A stretch of DNA of 36,326 bases. It comes from Streptococcus infantis (GTDB lineage: Bacteria; Bacillota; Bacilli; Lactobacillales; Streptococcaceae). The stretch's first letter is position 1, and each line of letters opens with the position of its first letter. Positions 6,960 to 16,954 of this stretch are shown piece by piece. The notes beneath the pieces are model-generated. The model was not told the origin of the DNA and made no database searches. It saw only the letters and a list, made by a program, of their open reading frames with translations. The position numbers and the translations under genes are program-made. Location: the NCBI RefSeq assembly GCF_015546995.1, contig NZ_JADMUH010000018.1:1-36326 (forward strand). The letters run 5' to 3'.

Positions 6960-7130
6960 TCATACTTCCAATTCGATGCCAGATTTAAAGGATATGACGA
7001 AGTTTTCTTCATAGACTGTAACGCTCTGGATTATCTTCCTTAGTAGCAAGCGATTAGCTTTCACAAAATCTTCTGTTTGTAGTTTTAAAAATTCATCAGG
7101 ATTTTCTAACTCAACCTCAAAATATTTCAT
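6960..7130 (-). pseudogene. Serine recombinase C-terminal remnant (second)
   Basis: The 56-codon frame from the ATG at 7130 (GAGGGA upstream) ends IIQSVTVYEENFVISFKSGI followed by ELEV, the typical last strand pair of large serine recombinases. Upstream of it no recombinase sequence is recognisable. It differs from the tail at 2397-2828, so at least two recombinase genes were once present. It could be translated as a small protein, but nothing suggests a function. An upstream TTG extends the frame by 19 codons. Confidence 0.6.
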
Positions 7131-7172
7131 TTTACATTCCCTCATTTCATTTATTGATAAATTGAGTTTGCA

Positions 7173-7198
7173 AAAAAGAGTGGACAATTTTTGTCTAC
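7173..7198 (-). terminator. Possible terminator hairpin upstream of the recombinase remnant
   Basis: On the minus strand GAGTAGACA and TGTCCACTC pair around AAAAT with one mismatch and are followed by six Ts. It would stop transcripts coming from the rlmD side. Confidence 0.55.
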
Positions 7199-7472
7199 TC
7201 TTAACCTTTAAAATAGTTTTTTTTAATCGATTTGAAGTTGCCTAAATTATTACTTATTCGGTAAAATGAAGTATTGCTTTCAACAGATTTCCTTCAACTA
7301 CACTTCACTTGATTCAAACAAGGTGGGTACATTTCTATTCCCACAAACTCCTTGTCAATGGAAACAAACACGTACCCACAGGGTAAATGGAAATAGAAAC
7401 TGATAATTTCTAGCTATCACTTCTATTCATTCCAAAAATTTTCTCACTCTGATACTTCCCCACGCCAATACA
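7188..7472. other. Gene-free right end of the island
   Basis: No supported gene is seen. It holds GTGGGTAC (7323-7330) with its complement GTACCCAC (7372-7379), and TTTCTATT (7332-7339) with AATAGAAA (7392-7399). The two pairs interleave, so they could form a pseudoknot or be recombinase or excisionase arm sites. Several short minus-strand frames with stops look like decayed coding sequence. Confidence 0.4.
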
Positions 7473-7496
7473 AAAAGCCTTGCAATCAAGGCTTTT
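7473..7496. terminator. rlmD terminator
   Basis: AAAAGCCTT (7473-7481) and AAGGCTTTT (7488-7496) form a 9-bp stem with a 6-base loop and a U-tract on the minus-strand RNA. A divergent copy is at 318-337. Confidence 0.85.
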
Positions 7497-7518
7497 CGTT
7501 ATCCCTTTCATTCAAAGG

Positions 7519-8889
<1,371 letters not shown>

Positions 8890-8901
8890 CTATGAGCCGA
8901 C

Positions 8902-8932
8902 AAAAAAAGACGGCAACAATCCTGTTACCATC
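8902..8932 (-). terminator. Terminator of the DUF1002 gene
   Basis: GACGGCAACA (8909-8918) and TGTTACCATC (8923-8932) give a 10-bp stem with two G-U pairs in minus-strand RNA, a 4-base loop and a 7-U tail. Confidence 0.85.
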
Positions 8933-8933
8933 T

Positions 8934-8962
8934 ATTATACCATGAATTGACCTAAGCACCAA
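8934..8962 (-). promoter_or_regulatory. Probable rlmD promoter overlapping the DUF1002 gene end
   Basis: The extended -10 TGGTATAAT (TATAAT at 8934-8939) has a weak -35 TTGGTG (8957-8962) at 17 bases. The start point would fall within the terminator stem just downstream, so rlmD RNA would lack the full hairpin while read-through RNA would form it. Confidence 0.6.
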
Positions 8963-9926
8963 AACTCTTGAAGAAATCAAGGATGGCTTGCCAAATAGAG
9001 CTAAGGATATTCCCACCGTCTTGAATAGCTTTATTGGCATCAAAGTTAAGGTCGATATTACTGAAGCTGTCACCAGCTTGCGCAACGATACTTTGTTTCA
9101 AATCTTTTAGAGTCTTTGTAAAGTCTTCATTGTTGAGAATATCGCTCTTTGATAGATTGAAGGCAAAGTTGATAATGACATTGACCTGGTTGCCTGTAAC
9201 AACTTGATCCAGTTTGTAGTTCTTCAAAGTATCTTCGACAATCTTACGAACATCGTCTTCTGTAAGTTCACCTTTGGACTCTTTTGCCTTAGCGACTGCA
9301 GCCTTGATATCAGCAAGTGCAACGTTCAGTTTATTGGCATCGAATCCTGATTTGTCCTTGTTTTCATCGTTAATATCAGACAAGGCCTTGAGCTCTTCCT
9401 GAGCCAAGTCTTTATTTTCTTGTGGTAATTTTACACCATTTGACTCAAGGGAATAGTAAATACCTGCTAGGGCACTTTCCCCAGTAACTGGAATTGGAGC
9501 TGCAACGGTGATACGCGCGTGTTCGACACCCAAGGTAACAGCTGCATTACGGTACATGTCTTGGGTTACTTTTGTGATATTTTCAGGTGTTTCAATCTTG
9601 ACTTCAAGTGGAGATTTATCTCCTAATTTTTGAATTTTTGCTGATGAATAAAGCTGAAGACTAGAATCGTTTGCGACATTCATAATCTTTGAATAGACAT
9701 CGGGTGTCATTGTCTTCAAGTCTTTAGTATCTTTAGAGGCATCATAGCCTAGTTTTTTTAGTGTTTGATTTTTTTGATCTTCTGTTAGTGAAGAACCCAA
9801 GACGTACTCAGGTTGAACATAGGTTTCATCAATTACTTTTTGAACATCAGTTGCTGCATAAACGTTTTGCAATGTTGCAACCGCCAAAAGAACTGCAGCA
9901 CTCGTCAGAAAGAATTTCTTTCGCAT
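8952..9926 (-). CDS. Secreted DUF1002 protein
   Basis: The 324-residue protein has a signal peptide (MRKKFFLTSAAVLLAVATLQ, cleavage likely after VYAA, about residue 25). The DUF1002 domain starts with VIDETYVQPEYVLGSSLTED and includes the segment AAVTLGVEHARITVAAPIPV (about 128-148). DUF1002 proteins of Firmicutes (Bacillus YpuA) are extracellular with unknown function. The C-terminus is helical and ends in a hydrophobic WQAILDFFKSFGA. AGGAGG precedes the ATG. The promoter carries a CiaR-type repeat, which fits reports of CiaR control of an envelope protein at this locus in pneumococcus (recalled, not checked). Confidence 0.8.
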   Translation of the reverse strand: MRKKFFLTSAAVLLAVATLQNVYAATDVQKVIDETYVQPEYVLGSSLTEDQKNQTLKKLGYDASKDTKDLKTMTPDVYSKIMNVANDSSLQLYSSAKIQKLGDKSPLEVKIETPENITKVTQDMYRNAAVTLGVEHARITVAAPIPVTGESALAGIYYSLESNGVKLPQENKDLAQEELKALSDINDENKDKSGFDANKLNVALADIKAAVAKAKESKGELTEDDVRKIVEDTLKNYKLDQVVTGNQVNVIINFAFNLSKSDILNNEDFTKTLKDLKQSIVAQAGDSFSNIDLNFDANKAIQDGGNILSSIWQAILDFFKSFGA

Positions 9927-9950
9927 GAGACGTTCCTCCTTTTCTACTCT

Positions 9951-9983
9951 AGCATATTAAAGTATCCTTAAAGAAAACTTATA
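9951..9983 (-). promoter_or_regulatory. CiaR-type promoter of the DUF1002 gene
   Basis: On the minus strand TATAAG-TTTTC-TTTAAG (9967-9983) is one mismatch from the CiaR repeat TTTAAG-N5-TTTAAG. It is followed after 10 bases by a -10-like TATGCT (9951-9956). The spacing equals that at 32819-32851. Confidence 0.65.
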
Positions 9984-9989
9984 AAAGAG

Positions 9990-10162
9990 AGTGGGACAGA
10001 AATCAGTAATTCGTTAGAATTCGATTTCGTCGTCCCACCTCCGCACAGTTGAGTAGGGCTGTAAAAGCTGATGAAATCAGCGTAGTAGAGCCCACTCAAC
10101 CACTGCGTCTTGCTCGATAATCCAAAGACAATTGAGAGGCTAGGACTTTTATCCCAGCCTCT
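9990..10162. repeat. Structured intergenic repeat (copy A)
   Basis: Three nested structures lie in series. GTGGGAC...GAAATC pairs with GATTTC...GTCCCAC (9991-10038). GTTGAGT-A-GGGCT (10048-10060) pairs with AGCCCACTCAAC (10089-10100) around an inner GCTGAT/ATCAGC stem. GAGGCTAGGA (10136-10145) pairs with TATCCCAGCCTC (10151-10161 region). The last hairpin also terminates the pvaA operon on the minus strand. I recognise this as one of the common small intergenic repeats of mitis-group streptococci; the exact family name was not established. Confidence 0.65.
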
Positions 10163-10764
10163 TAAAATAGATTAAAAATTTTCATGATATAGAGATTTAC
10201 TTGAACCTGTCTAGAGTAATAATAGTTTCCCCCATCGACATAGAGTTCTCCACCCTGAAAAATGGAAATAGGATTGATGTAGCGATAGGTTTTTCCTGTT
10301 GTATTCCCTAATGTCGGCGCAACTGTATCTCTAGAATATTGTTTAGCTAGAGCAATCGTGTTTTTCTTGCCATTTTGGGCGATAAAATCAATATAAGCAG
10401 GTCCAAAGTTATAAGCTTGAATGGCTGTCCAGACATCCACTCCTTTTTCTTGAGCCAGATAGAGATTTTCTGTCAAAGTTTGAACACCTTGACGAATACT
10501 ACTTGCATTATCGTTAATGGTATCAGTGGAGCCGCTAGCAGATTCACTTGACTGCATCACGTCTCCTTCTTTACCTTTGGTTTCTGTATAGATCATGGCG
10601 AGCACAAGCTCTTCGTTTGCTGGAGTATCTCTTTCATTCAAGATTTCACGAACCATCGGTTGATACGTCATGACTTGTTTGACATCCTGACGAATGAGAT
10701 AGGCTTTGTATCCAGCGAAAAGGAAGACTGCTAGCACCAGCACTCTTCGTATGAATTTAAACAT
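10162..10764 (-). CDS. pvaA: PvaA-like lysozyme-fold cell-wall protein
   Basis: The 200-residue protein has an N-terminal membrane anchor or signal (about residues 7-22, [15 protein letters not shown]) and a lysozyme-like transglycosylase domain. Motifs are [20 protein letters not shown] (catalytic Glu in YTETKG, about residue 61), [13 protein letters not shown] and [14 protein letters not shown]. It matches the pneumococcal vaccine antigen A family of surface muralytic enzymes. It is the last gene of the operon from tdk; its ATG overlaps the stop of the preceding gene (TAATG). Its stop lies at the edge of the repeat that acts as terminator. Confidence 0.85.
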   Translation of the reverse strand: MFKFIRRVLVLAVFLFAGYKAYLIRQDVKQVMTYQPMVREILNERDTPANEELVLAMIYTETKGKEGDVMQSSESASGSTDTINDNASSIRQGVQTLTENLYLAQEKGVDVWTAIQAYNFGPAYIDFIAQNGKKNTIALAKQYSRDTVAPTLGNTTGKTYRYINPISIFQGGELYVDGGNYYYSRQVQVNLYIMKIFNLF

Positions 10765-11738
10765 TATTTATTTTGAATATCCTCGATGTTTTTGATTAAG
10801 ATAGAATAGGTTCCATTATCGTTTTGGATGAACTCAACAGATTCCGCATCTTGATAGACATTGTTTGGTACGATTAGTTCAATCCCGTTTGACAAGGAAA
10901 GTTTCTGATTTTCAAATCTCTTCAACTGACGACTAGCATCAATCTCATCAAACTGTACAGGCTCTGGCACTGCTTCTTTGACCTGGTCAATAAAACTGAG
11001 ACGAGCTGTTAGATTATTATCAAAGAGATCATTAGCTAATTTTTCTGGAGAGAGCTCATTGTTTTCCTCAAGATTGTTGAAAATCGCAGATTTTACTTTT
11101 GATTGAAATTGAAAATCATCCGTGTTAAAGGTTTCGGCAATTTTCTGAGCAGTTTTTTCAAGTTCCTTGATTGATTTCTTAGGTGAAATCTTTGGTTGAG
11201 CTTGAATAAGATTCTCAGAAAAATAGTTTAAAAAGGCTCCATTGTACTTGATCCGTTTTTCAATCAGGTGATACTTGCGGTTTTGAAGATTAACCACAAG
11301 GGCTTCATCAGCTCCAGTACCAAAACCTGGTAGATTATTCTGAGTCAGTTTGATTGGATTATCAACTTCACCACCTAGGTGTGTTAAGGTTTCTCGCAAT
11401 GCAATTCGAAGGAAGGCAAAGTGTCCCACTCCTTCTTTTGAAAACTGTACAAAGACTAAATCGTTTGTCTTTTGATTTTCAGATACAGAGAATTCCTCTT
11501 TCCAAAGATTGGCAATCGTCACAGATGTTTTCATTAAATCTTCTGTAATGTTGTTGAAAAATGGGTTATCCTCTTCAAAAATACCAGTTTTAGCATCATC
11601 AGAATACACACGCTCCACTTTTTTACGCAAGTATTCCTCTATTTTTGGAGTGATATTGAGAAACTTATCCGCTAGGAACAACTCTGTGTCATCAGGACTG
11701 AACTGATGGATAATGGCTTTCTTAATATAAATATCCAT
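10764..11738 (-). CDS. Nucleoid-associated protein (NdpA/YejK, 37-kDa family)
   Basis: The 324 residues start [20 protein letters not shown], typical of the 37-kDa nucleoid-associated protein family (PF04245), with the conserved region [20 protein letters not shown] at about residues 99-118. The E. coli member YejK binds the nucleoid and topoisomerases; the streptococcal role is not established. It lies 6 bases after glyA and overlaps the start of pvaA, within one operon. It is also described as a hypothetical protein in many streptococcal genomes. Confidence 0.8.
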   Translation of the reverse strand: MDIYIKKAIIHQFSPDDTELFLADKFLNITPKIEEYLRKKVERVYSDDAKTGIFEEDNPFFNNITEDLMKTSVTIANLWKEEFSVSENQKTNDLVFVQFSKEGVGHFAFLRIALRETLTHLGGEVDNPIKLTQNNLPGFGTGADEALVVNLQNRKYHLIEKRIKYNGAFLNYFSENLIQAQPKISPKKSIKELEKTAQKIAETFNTDDFQFQSKVKSAIFNNLEENNELSPEKLANDLFDNNLTARLSFIDQVKEAVPEPVQFDEIDASRQLKRFENQKLSLSNGIELIVPNNVYQDAESVEFIQNDNGTYSILIKNIEDIQNK

Positions 11739-11744
11739 AAAATA

Positions 11745-13001
11745 TTAGTCCTCGTATAATGGGAAGGCATCCGTCAAGGTTCTGACTGCACTTCTCACTT
11801 CTTCTAAGACAGCTTCGTTTTCTGCATTCTTAAGGGCTTTAATAATAAGTTCAGTAACTTGACGACTTTCTTTTTCACCAAAGCCACGAGCAGTAATTGC
11901 TGCCGCTCCAATACGAATACCACTAGTCTTAAATGGTGACAAGGTTTCATAAGGGATAGAGTTCTTATTTAGGGTAATATTAACTTCATCCAGCAAGTTT
12001 TGAGCTACTTTTCCACTTTCTACAACCTTAGTAACATCCACTAGGAAGAGGTGGTTTTCAGTGCCACCAGAGATAATACGGAAATCAGGATCTTTCAGGA
12101 ATACTTCAGCCATAGCCTTACTGTTCTTGATGACCTTAGCAGCATATTCTTTGAAGGCTGGATCCAAGACTTCTTTGAAGGCAACAGCCTTAGCAGCAAC
12201 AACATGCTCTAAAGGACCACCTTGGATACCCGGGAAAATAGCAGAATTAATCTTCTTAGCTAAGTCTTCATCATTGGTCAAAATCAAACCACCGCGTGGC
12301 CCACGAAGGGTTTTGTGGGTCGTTGTAGTTGTGATATGTGCGTATGGCACCGGGCTTGGGTGAAGACCAGCAGCAACCAAGCCGGCAATATGAGCCATAT
12401 CTACCATGAGTTTAGCACCAACAGCATCAGCAATTTCACGGAATTTTGAAAAATCAATAATTTGAGAATAGGCTGAAGCCCCTGCTACGATTAGTTTGGG
12501 TTTCACTTCTTGAGCTTGTTTCAAGATGGCGTCAAAGTCTAAAAGTTCGGTCTCAGGATCAACACTATAAGAAACAAAGTTGTAGGTTTGACCAGAGAAG
12601 CTTACAGGAGCTCCGTGAGTCAAGTGCCCGCCTGCTGCCAAATCCATCCCCATGACCGTATCACCTGGCTCAATCAAAGCCATGTAAGCTGCACAGTTGG
12701 CTTGACTTCCTGAGTGAGGTTGGACATTGGCAAATTTAGCATCAAAGATTTCTTTCGCACGTTCAATAGCTAGAGTTTCGATAACATCTACTACATCTGT
12801 ACCACCGTAATAACGACGTCCTGGATAACCTTCGGCGTATTTATTAGTCAAGATAGACCCTTGAGCAGCCATAACAGCCTTAGAAACTACGTTCTCTGAA
12901 GCGATTAATTCAATATTATTTTGTTGGCGTTCCTCTTCTTTGGCAATGGCATTCCAAAGATCCGCGTCATAGGCTTTAAAATCATCTTTGTCAAAAATCA
13001 T
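11745..13001 (-). CDS. glyA: Serine hydroxymethyltransferase
   Basis: The 418-residue PLP enzyme converts serine and tetrahydrofolate to glycine and 5,10-methylene-THF, the main one-carbon source for purine and thymidylate synthesis. Visible motifs are [15 protein letters not shown] (about 53-67), the PLP region [12 protein letters not shown] and the lysine motif [14 protein letters not shown] (about 221-234), where the lysine binds PLP. Length and sequence are standard. The ATG overlaps the stop of the acetyltransferase gene by 4 bases (ATGA). It shares an operon with thymidine kinase, which is consistent with thymidylate supply. Confidence 0.96.
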   Translation of the reverse strand: MIFDKDDFKAYDADLWNAIAKEEERQQNNIELIASENVVSKAVMAAQGSILTNKYAEGYPGRRYYGGTDVVDVIETLAIERAKEIFDAKFANVQPHSGSQANCAAYMALIEPGDTVMGMDLAAGGHLTHGAPVSFSGQTYNFVSYSVDPETELLDFDAILKQAQEVKPKLIVAGASAYSQIIDFSKFREIADAVGAKLMVDMAHIAGLVAAGLHPSPVPYAHITTTTTHKTLRGPRGGLILTNDEDLAKKINSAIFPGIQGGPLEHVVAAKAVAFKEVLDPAFKEYAAKVIKNSKAMAEVFLKDPDFRIISGGTENHLFLVDVTKVVESGKVAQNLLDEVNITLNKNSIPYETLSPFKTSGIRIGAAAITARGFGEKESRQVTELIIKALKNAENEAVLEEVRSAVRTLTDAFPLYED

Positions 13002-13444
13002 AGGTCTTCTCCTTTTATTAATTTAATGAATCGTTTCTGCATTTTATCGCAGGTATAACCAACTCTTTCATAAAATGCATGCGCACCTGTACGATGGTCT
13101 GCAGAATTTAAGCGAATAAAGTTATAGCCACGTTTTTCTGCTTCCTGTTCTAATCCTTCAAGCAAAGTTTTACCGATTCCTTTACCTTGTGTTTGAGGTA
13201 AAACAGCTAAAGCTAGGATATTAAAACCTGGTTTTGAATAAAGGGATTCATAAACCTCAGCATGAACATAACCAAGTAAGTCATGGCTAATTGAATCCTC
13301 AAAACCAAGTAGGAAGTGATGGGAGTCTTGTGTCAACTTAGCTAGTTGACCAGCCGTTTCCTCTGGACTAAAAGCATAACCTAGCGCTTCTTTGTTAATG
13401 ACACAAATTGTTTCGACATCTGTCGCTTTCAAATAACGTAGCAT
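12998..13444 (-). CDS. GNAT-family N-acetyltransferase
   Basis: The protein is 148 residues from the ATG at 13444, chosen because GAAGAGGT lies just upstream and 1 base separates it from the sua5 stop; an upstream start would overlap sua5. The acetyl-CoA motif is [20 protein letters not shown] (Q/RxxGxG/A, about residues 88-107), followed by [20 protein letters not shown] and [20 protein letters not shown], the normal GNAT C-terminal strands. The substrate is unknown. In pneumococcus the same position, between the sua5 homologue and glyA, is held by an acetyltransferase. RimI-like activity on ribosomal protein is possible but not shown. Confidence 0.85.
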   Translation of the reverse strand: MLRYLKATDVETICVINKEALGYAFSPEETAGQLAKLTQDSHHFLLGFEDSISHDLLGYVHAEVYESLYSKPGFNILALAVLPQTQGKGIGKTLLEGLEQEAEKRGYNFIRLNSADHRTGAHAFYERVGYTCDKMQKRFIKLIKGEDL

Positions 13445-13445
13445 A

Positions 13446-14048
13446 TCATACCTCTTCAAAAGAAATTTCACGTATCTTGGCAAGAATATCTTCTTGTTTA
13501 ATTGATCCTTGGCGTAGAATCTTCACCTTGCTGCCAGATAAGTCTATAATAGTCGAATCTTGACCTGTTAAAAAAGCATCATCTTCTATTCCCAGAACCT
13601 CTTGTCCTAAGTCTTTTAAAATTTCTTTAAAGCTAACTCCACTTGTATGTCCTGAAATATTTGCAGACGGGCCGATTAAGGGACCAAACTCACGAATCAA
13701 TTCTAGAGTGACGGGATGACTCGGCATGCGAAATCCAACAGTCGTCAAGTCTGAATTAACCCAGTAAGGGACCTTGTCATTAGCTTCTAGGATAATGGTC
13801 AATGGACCAGGAAGAAAACTATCAACAAGTTTTTGTAAATAAGGTGGCTGATTCTTAGAAAAGTTCAAAATATCGTCTAGATGAGCGACATTAAGATTAA
13901 GTGCCTTGTCTCTTGGACGACGTTTAAGCTGGTAGACAAGATTAACAGCTTTTTTATCTAGCGCTTTTGCAAAGAGACCATAAACTGTTTCTGTCGGCAA
14001 AACTACAGCTCCACCTTTTTCCAACTCTTGCTTAATTTTCTCCATCAT
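13446..14048 (-). CDS. tsaC: L-threonylcarbamoyladenylate synthase (Sua5/YwlC/TsaC)
   Basis: The 200-residue protein makes threonylcarbamoyl-AMP for the t6A37 modification of ANN-reading tRNAs. Motifs are GGAVVLPTETVYGLFAKALD, the substrate-binding KRRPRDKALNLNV (K-R-R-P/K-x-P/D-x-x-x-P/L type), and GPLIGPSANISGHTSG. It is the short form lacking the C-terminal Sua5 domain. The tandem ATG codons at 14048 and 14045 overlap the end of prmC; AGGATGG about 9 bases upstream supports this start over one 9 codons further upstream. It belongs to the tdk-pvaA operon, next to translation genes prfA and prmC. Confidence 0.9.
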   Translation of the reverse strand: MMEKIKQELEKGGAVVLPTETVYGLFAKALDKKAVNLVYQLKRRPRDKALNLNVAHLDDILNFSKNQPPYLQKLVDSFLPGPLTIILEANDKVPYWVNSDLTTVGFRMPSHPVTLELIREFGPLIGPSANISGHTSGVSFKEILKDLGQEVLGIEDDAFLTGQDSTIIDLSGSKVKILRQGSIKQEDILAKIREISFEEV

Positions 14049-14868
14049 CAATGACAACCATCCTATCTTGACCAAATTGGTCTTTCAGAGTACGAACTCG
14101 TTTCTCTGGAAGATTTTCCATAAAGAGAGCGGGTACACTTTGACCTTGTTTGTAGCCAATTTCAAGATAAATCTTACCACCATCAGTTAGATAGTCTTTG
14201 GAACCTTCCGCGATTTTGCGATAGATTGCGAGACCATCCTCGTCAGCAAAAAGTGCCAAATGTGGTTCTGAATGCAAAACATTCAAACCAACCTCTGTTT
14301 CATCTGCTCGAGAAATGTATGGTGGATTGGATACAATTATATCATATTTTGAAGAAATTTCGGAGAAACAGTCAGATTTGATAAAAGAGAGATTTAGATT
14401 TTGAGCGTAAGCATTCTCCAATGATAAGTCTAAAGCATCCTGTGAAATATCTGCAGCCGTAACTGACCAATCTGGTCTATTTTTCGCTAAAGCAAGGGCT
14501 ATCGCTCCGCTTCCTGTTCCGATATCAAGTACCTTGAGATTTTTCTCAGGATTTTCAGTCAAAATGAGTTTCACTAACTCTTCTGTCTCTGGTCGAGGAA
14601 TCAAGACTCGCTCATCTACTTTTAACTGCATCCCATAGAATTCAGCATGACCGATGATGTACTGGGCAGGTATGTGGCTAGCTAGCTTGATGTAAATATC
14701 CTCTACAAATTTGTAATCTTCATCAGTGACTTCTTGCTGAAGGGCAAAGACAAAGTCTGTAAAAGATAGATTTTTTAGACTACGATAGACAAAAGAGAGG
14801 CTTTCTGCTTCCTCTCCTTGTGCTATCAACTTTTCCTCAAAATCTTTAAATATTTGAGCTAATTTCAT
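14032..14868 (-). CDS. prmC: Release factor glutamine methyltransferase
   Basis: The 278-residue enzyme methylates the glutamine of the GGQ loop of release factors. The SAM motif LKVLDIGTGSGAIALALAKN (about 115-134) and the catalytic IIVSNPPYISRADE (NPPY, about 180-193) are intact. It starts at the stop of prfA (TAATG overlap), so the enzyme is made together with its substrate RF1. This adjacency is the usual arrangement in bacteria. Its end overlaps the tsaC start by 17 bases. Confidence 0.95.
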   Translation of the reverse strand: MKLAQIFKDFEEKLIAQGEEAESLSFVYRSLKNLSFTDFVFALQQEVTDEDYKFVEDIYIKLASHIPAQYIIGHAEFYGMQLKVDERVLIPRPETEELVKLILTENPEKNLKVLDIGTGSGAIALALAKNRPDWSVTAADISQDALDLSLENAYAQNLNLSFIKSDCFSEISSKYDIIVSNPPYISRADETEVGLNVLHSEPHLALFADEDGLAIYRKIAEGSKDYLTDGGKIYLEIGYKQGQSVPALFMENLPEKRVRTLKDQFGQDRMVVIDDGEN

Positions 14869-15947
14869 TATTTGTTTAATTCTTCCAATTTTTGTGTTTG
14901 GTCAAAAAGAACTAAAGCATCTACAACTTCATCTAGTTTACCAGCTAGAATTGTATCAAGTTTTTGTAAAGTCAAGCCGATACGGTGGTCCGTCACACGG
15001 TTTTGTGGGAAGTTATAAGTACGGATACGTTCAGAACGGTCACCAGTACCGATAGTAGACTTACGCTCAGCGTCCTGCTCGTCTTGGGCAATCTGTGCAA
15101 AGTGGTCAGCAACACGCGCACGGATGATCTTCATAGCCTTCTCACGGTTTTTCTGCTGGGTACGTTCTTCCTGCATTTCAACCTTGATATTGGTTGGTAA
15201 GTGAACAATACGGACAGCTGTCGCAACTTTGTTGACGTTCTGTCCACCAGCACCAGATGCGTGGTAGATATCCACACGAAGGTCTTTTGGATCAATATCG
15301 TATTCTACTTCTTCGACTTCAGGCATGACAAGGACAGTCGCTGTTGAGGTATGCACACGACCTTGACTTTCTGTCACAGGGACACGCTGTACACGGTGAG
15401 CACCAGACTCATACTTGAGTTTAGAGTACACTGACTGACCAGAAACCATGGCAACTACTTCTTTAAAACCACCAACACCGTTCATTGAGGCTTCCATAAC
15501 TTCAAAGCGCCAGCCTTGCGCTTCAGCATACTTTTGGTACATTGTTAGAAGGTCACCAGCAAAAAGTGCTGCCTCATCTCCACCAGCAGCTCCACGGATT
15601 TCAAGGATGATGTTCTTATCATCGTTTGGATCCTTTGGAAGGAGCAAGATTTTCAATTTTTCTTCATACTCTTCTTTTTCAGCCTTGGCATCTTTGAGCT
15701 CTTGCTTGGCCATTTCTTCCAAGTCCGCATCTCCGCCTGATTCTTTAATCATTTCTTCAGCATCGACGATGTTTTGAAGGACTTGTTTGTACTCACGGTA
15801 GGCTGTTACTGTGTCACGAGTTGAAGCCTCTTCTTTTGAAAGCTCCATGAAACGCTTGGTATCTGAAACGACATCAGGGTCACTCAGCAATTCTCCTAAT
15901 TCTTCATAACGGTCTTCTACAGCTTGTAGTTGATCATAGATATTCAT
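14868..15947 (-). CDS. prfA: Peptide chain release factor 1
   Basis: The 359-residue RF1 recognises UAA and UAG. It has the peptidyl-hydrolysis GGQ motif in [19 protein letters not shown] (about residues 229-247) and the stop-codon recognition PxT tripeptide as PVT in [13 protein letters not shown] (about 184-196), where many bacteria have PAT. RF2 would have SPF here, so the paralogue is clear. Its start overlaps the end of tdk by 4 bases (ATGA) and its stop overlaps the prmC start. Confidence 0.96.
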   Translation of the reverse strand: MNIYDQLQAVEDRYEELGELLSDPDVVSDTKRFMELSKEEASTRDTVTAYREYKQVLQNIVDAEEMIKESGGDADLEEMAKQELKDAKAEKEEYEEKLKILLLPKDPNDDKNIILEIRGAAGGDEAALFAGDLLTMYQKYAEAQGWRFEVMEASMNGVGGFKEVVAMVSGQSVYSKLKYESGAHRVQRVPVTESQGRVHTSTATVLVMPEVEEVEYDIDPKDLRVDIYHASGAGGQNVNKVATAVRIVHLPTNIKVEMQEERTQQKNREKAMKIIRARVADHFAQIAQDEQDAERKSTIGTGDRSERIRTYNFPQNRVTDHRIGLTLQKLDTILAGKLDEVVDALVLFDQTQKLEELNK

Positions 15948-16534
15948 TCTGTGTTATTCTCCTTATTGATTTCAGGGGCAAAATAATGCTTACGGCAAAC
16001 TGAGATATAGGTTTCATTTCCACCAATCTGGATTTGTTCACCATCATAAACAGGCAGTCCGTCCTGCGTACGCAAAACCATAGTCGCTTTTTTCTTGCAA
16101 TACTGACAAATGGTCTTAATCTCATCAATCTTATCTGCTAAAAGCAAGAGGTGTTTGGAACCTTCAAACAGCTCATTGCGAAAGTCATTCTTCAAACCAA
16201 ATGCCATAACAGGTATATCTAACTCATCGACAACACGAGCTAAATCGTAAACATGATGACGTTTTAGAAATTGAGCTTCATCAACAAGCACACAGTAAGG
16301 CTTTTCAGGCAAATCCCGGATAAACCCAAAGATATCTGTTGTTTCGTCAATGGCAATTGCTGGTCTTTTCATTCCAATGCGACTAGAGACATAACCGACA
16401 CCGTCACGTGTATCCAGAGCTGAAGTCATAATCACAACTCCTTTTCCTTGCTCCTCATAGTTATAGGCTACCTTGAGAATCTCAATCGTCTTACCTGAAT
16501 TCATGGTCCCATAACGATAATACAACTGTGCCAT
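15944..16534 (-). CDS. tdk: Thymidine kinase
   Basis: The 196-residue type II thymidine kinase begins [20 protein letters not shown] with the P-loop GTMNSGKT, then [10 protein letters not shown] (Walker B, catalytic Glu) and a zinc site from CQYCKKK and the CRKH pair near the end. It phosphorylates thymidine in the salvage pathway. It is the first gene of the long minus-strand operon; the likely promoter, with extended -10 TGGTATACT, lies about 45-55 bases upstream, back to back with that of the tautomerase gene. Confidence 0.95.
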   Translation of the reverse strand: MAQLYYRYGTMNSGKTIEILKVAYNYEEQGKGVVIMTSALDTRDGVGYVSSRIGMKRPAIAIDETTDIFGFIRDLPEKPYCVLVDEAQFLKRHHVYDLARVVDELDIPVMAFGLKNDFRNELFEGSKHLLLLADKIDEIKTICQYCKKKATMVLRTQDGLPVYDGEQIQIGGNETYISVCRKHYFAPEINKENNTE

Positions 16535-16576
16535 GCTTCTATTTCACGTCCATTTCTAATTTTTTGCTACATTCTA

Positions 16577-16585
16577 GTATACCAT
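16577..16585 (-). promoter_or_regulatory. Extended -10 promoter of the tdk operon
   Basis: TGGTATACT on the minus strand lies about 45 bases before the tdk ATG. The -35 region (TTTAAA) is poor. A divergent extended -10 (TGTGGTAAAAT, 16613-16623) faces the tautomerase gene, so the roughly 120-base gap holds two outward promoters. Confidence 0.55.
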
Positions 16586-16657
16586 AATTTCTCAAAGCTT
16601 TAAATGGCAAAATGTGGTAAAATAGAAGAAATCAAATAACTAGTGGAGGACGCAATT

Positions 16658-16840
16658 ATGCCATTTGTACGCATCGATTTATTTGAAGGACGCACGCTAG
16701 AGCAAAAGAAAGCCCTAGCTAAGGAAGTTACAGAAGCTGTTGTTCGTAACACAGGAGCACCTCAGTCAGCTGTTCACGTTATTATTAACGATATGCCTGA
16801 AGGAACTTATTTCCCACAAGGTGAAATGCGCACTAAATAA
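16658..16840 (+). CDS. 4-oxalocrotonate tautomerase family protein
   Basis: The protein is 60 residues from the ATG at 16658, preceded by GGAGG. After removal of Met it starts with the catalytic proline (PFVRIDLFEGRTLEQKKALA), which acts as general base in this family. The length and the internal arginines (about residue 40) fit the small 4-OT (DmpI/YwhB-like) hexameric tautomerases. A natural substrate in streptococci is unknown; no aromatic catabolic genes are nearby. It has its own promoter and its own terminator, so it is probably monocistronic. Confidence 0.88.
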   Translation: MPFVRIDLFEGRTLEQKKALAKEVTEAVVRNTGAPQSAVHVIINDMPEGTYFPQGEMRTK

Positions 16841-16864
16841 AGCTTAAGCAATCTGCTTAGGCTT
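16841..16864 (+). terminator. Terminator of the tautomerase gene
   Basis: AAGC-T-TAAGCA (16841-16851) and TGCTTA-GCTT (16855-16864) pair with one bulged T and a 3-base loop, followed by TTTCTTT. Confidence 0.85.
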
Positions 16865-16954
16865 TTCTTTATAAGTGGCATTCGTTGAATAAAACGCTAT
16901 ATTTTGTTACAATTTTAAATGATATTTGTATATAAATTGTAAAAAGGAAATGAA

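Noticed and set aside
7131..7187. Longer form of the recombinase remnant from a TTG
   Set aside because: The ATG at 7130 has GAGGGA upstream, while the TTG lies in a possible terminator hairpin; no recombinase sequence is seen in the extra part.
7230..7470. Short minus-strand readings with some protein-like character upstream of the recombinase remnant
   Set aside because: Stops interrupt every frame within about 30-60 codons and no family could be named.
10048..10100. Cloverleaf-like fold in the intergenic repeat as a tRNA
   Set aside because: There is no anticodon stem-loop with the conserved T-loop (TTCRA) and no acceptor stem of the right length; the fold belongs to the repeat.
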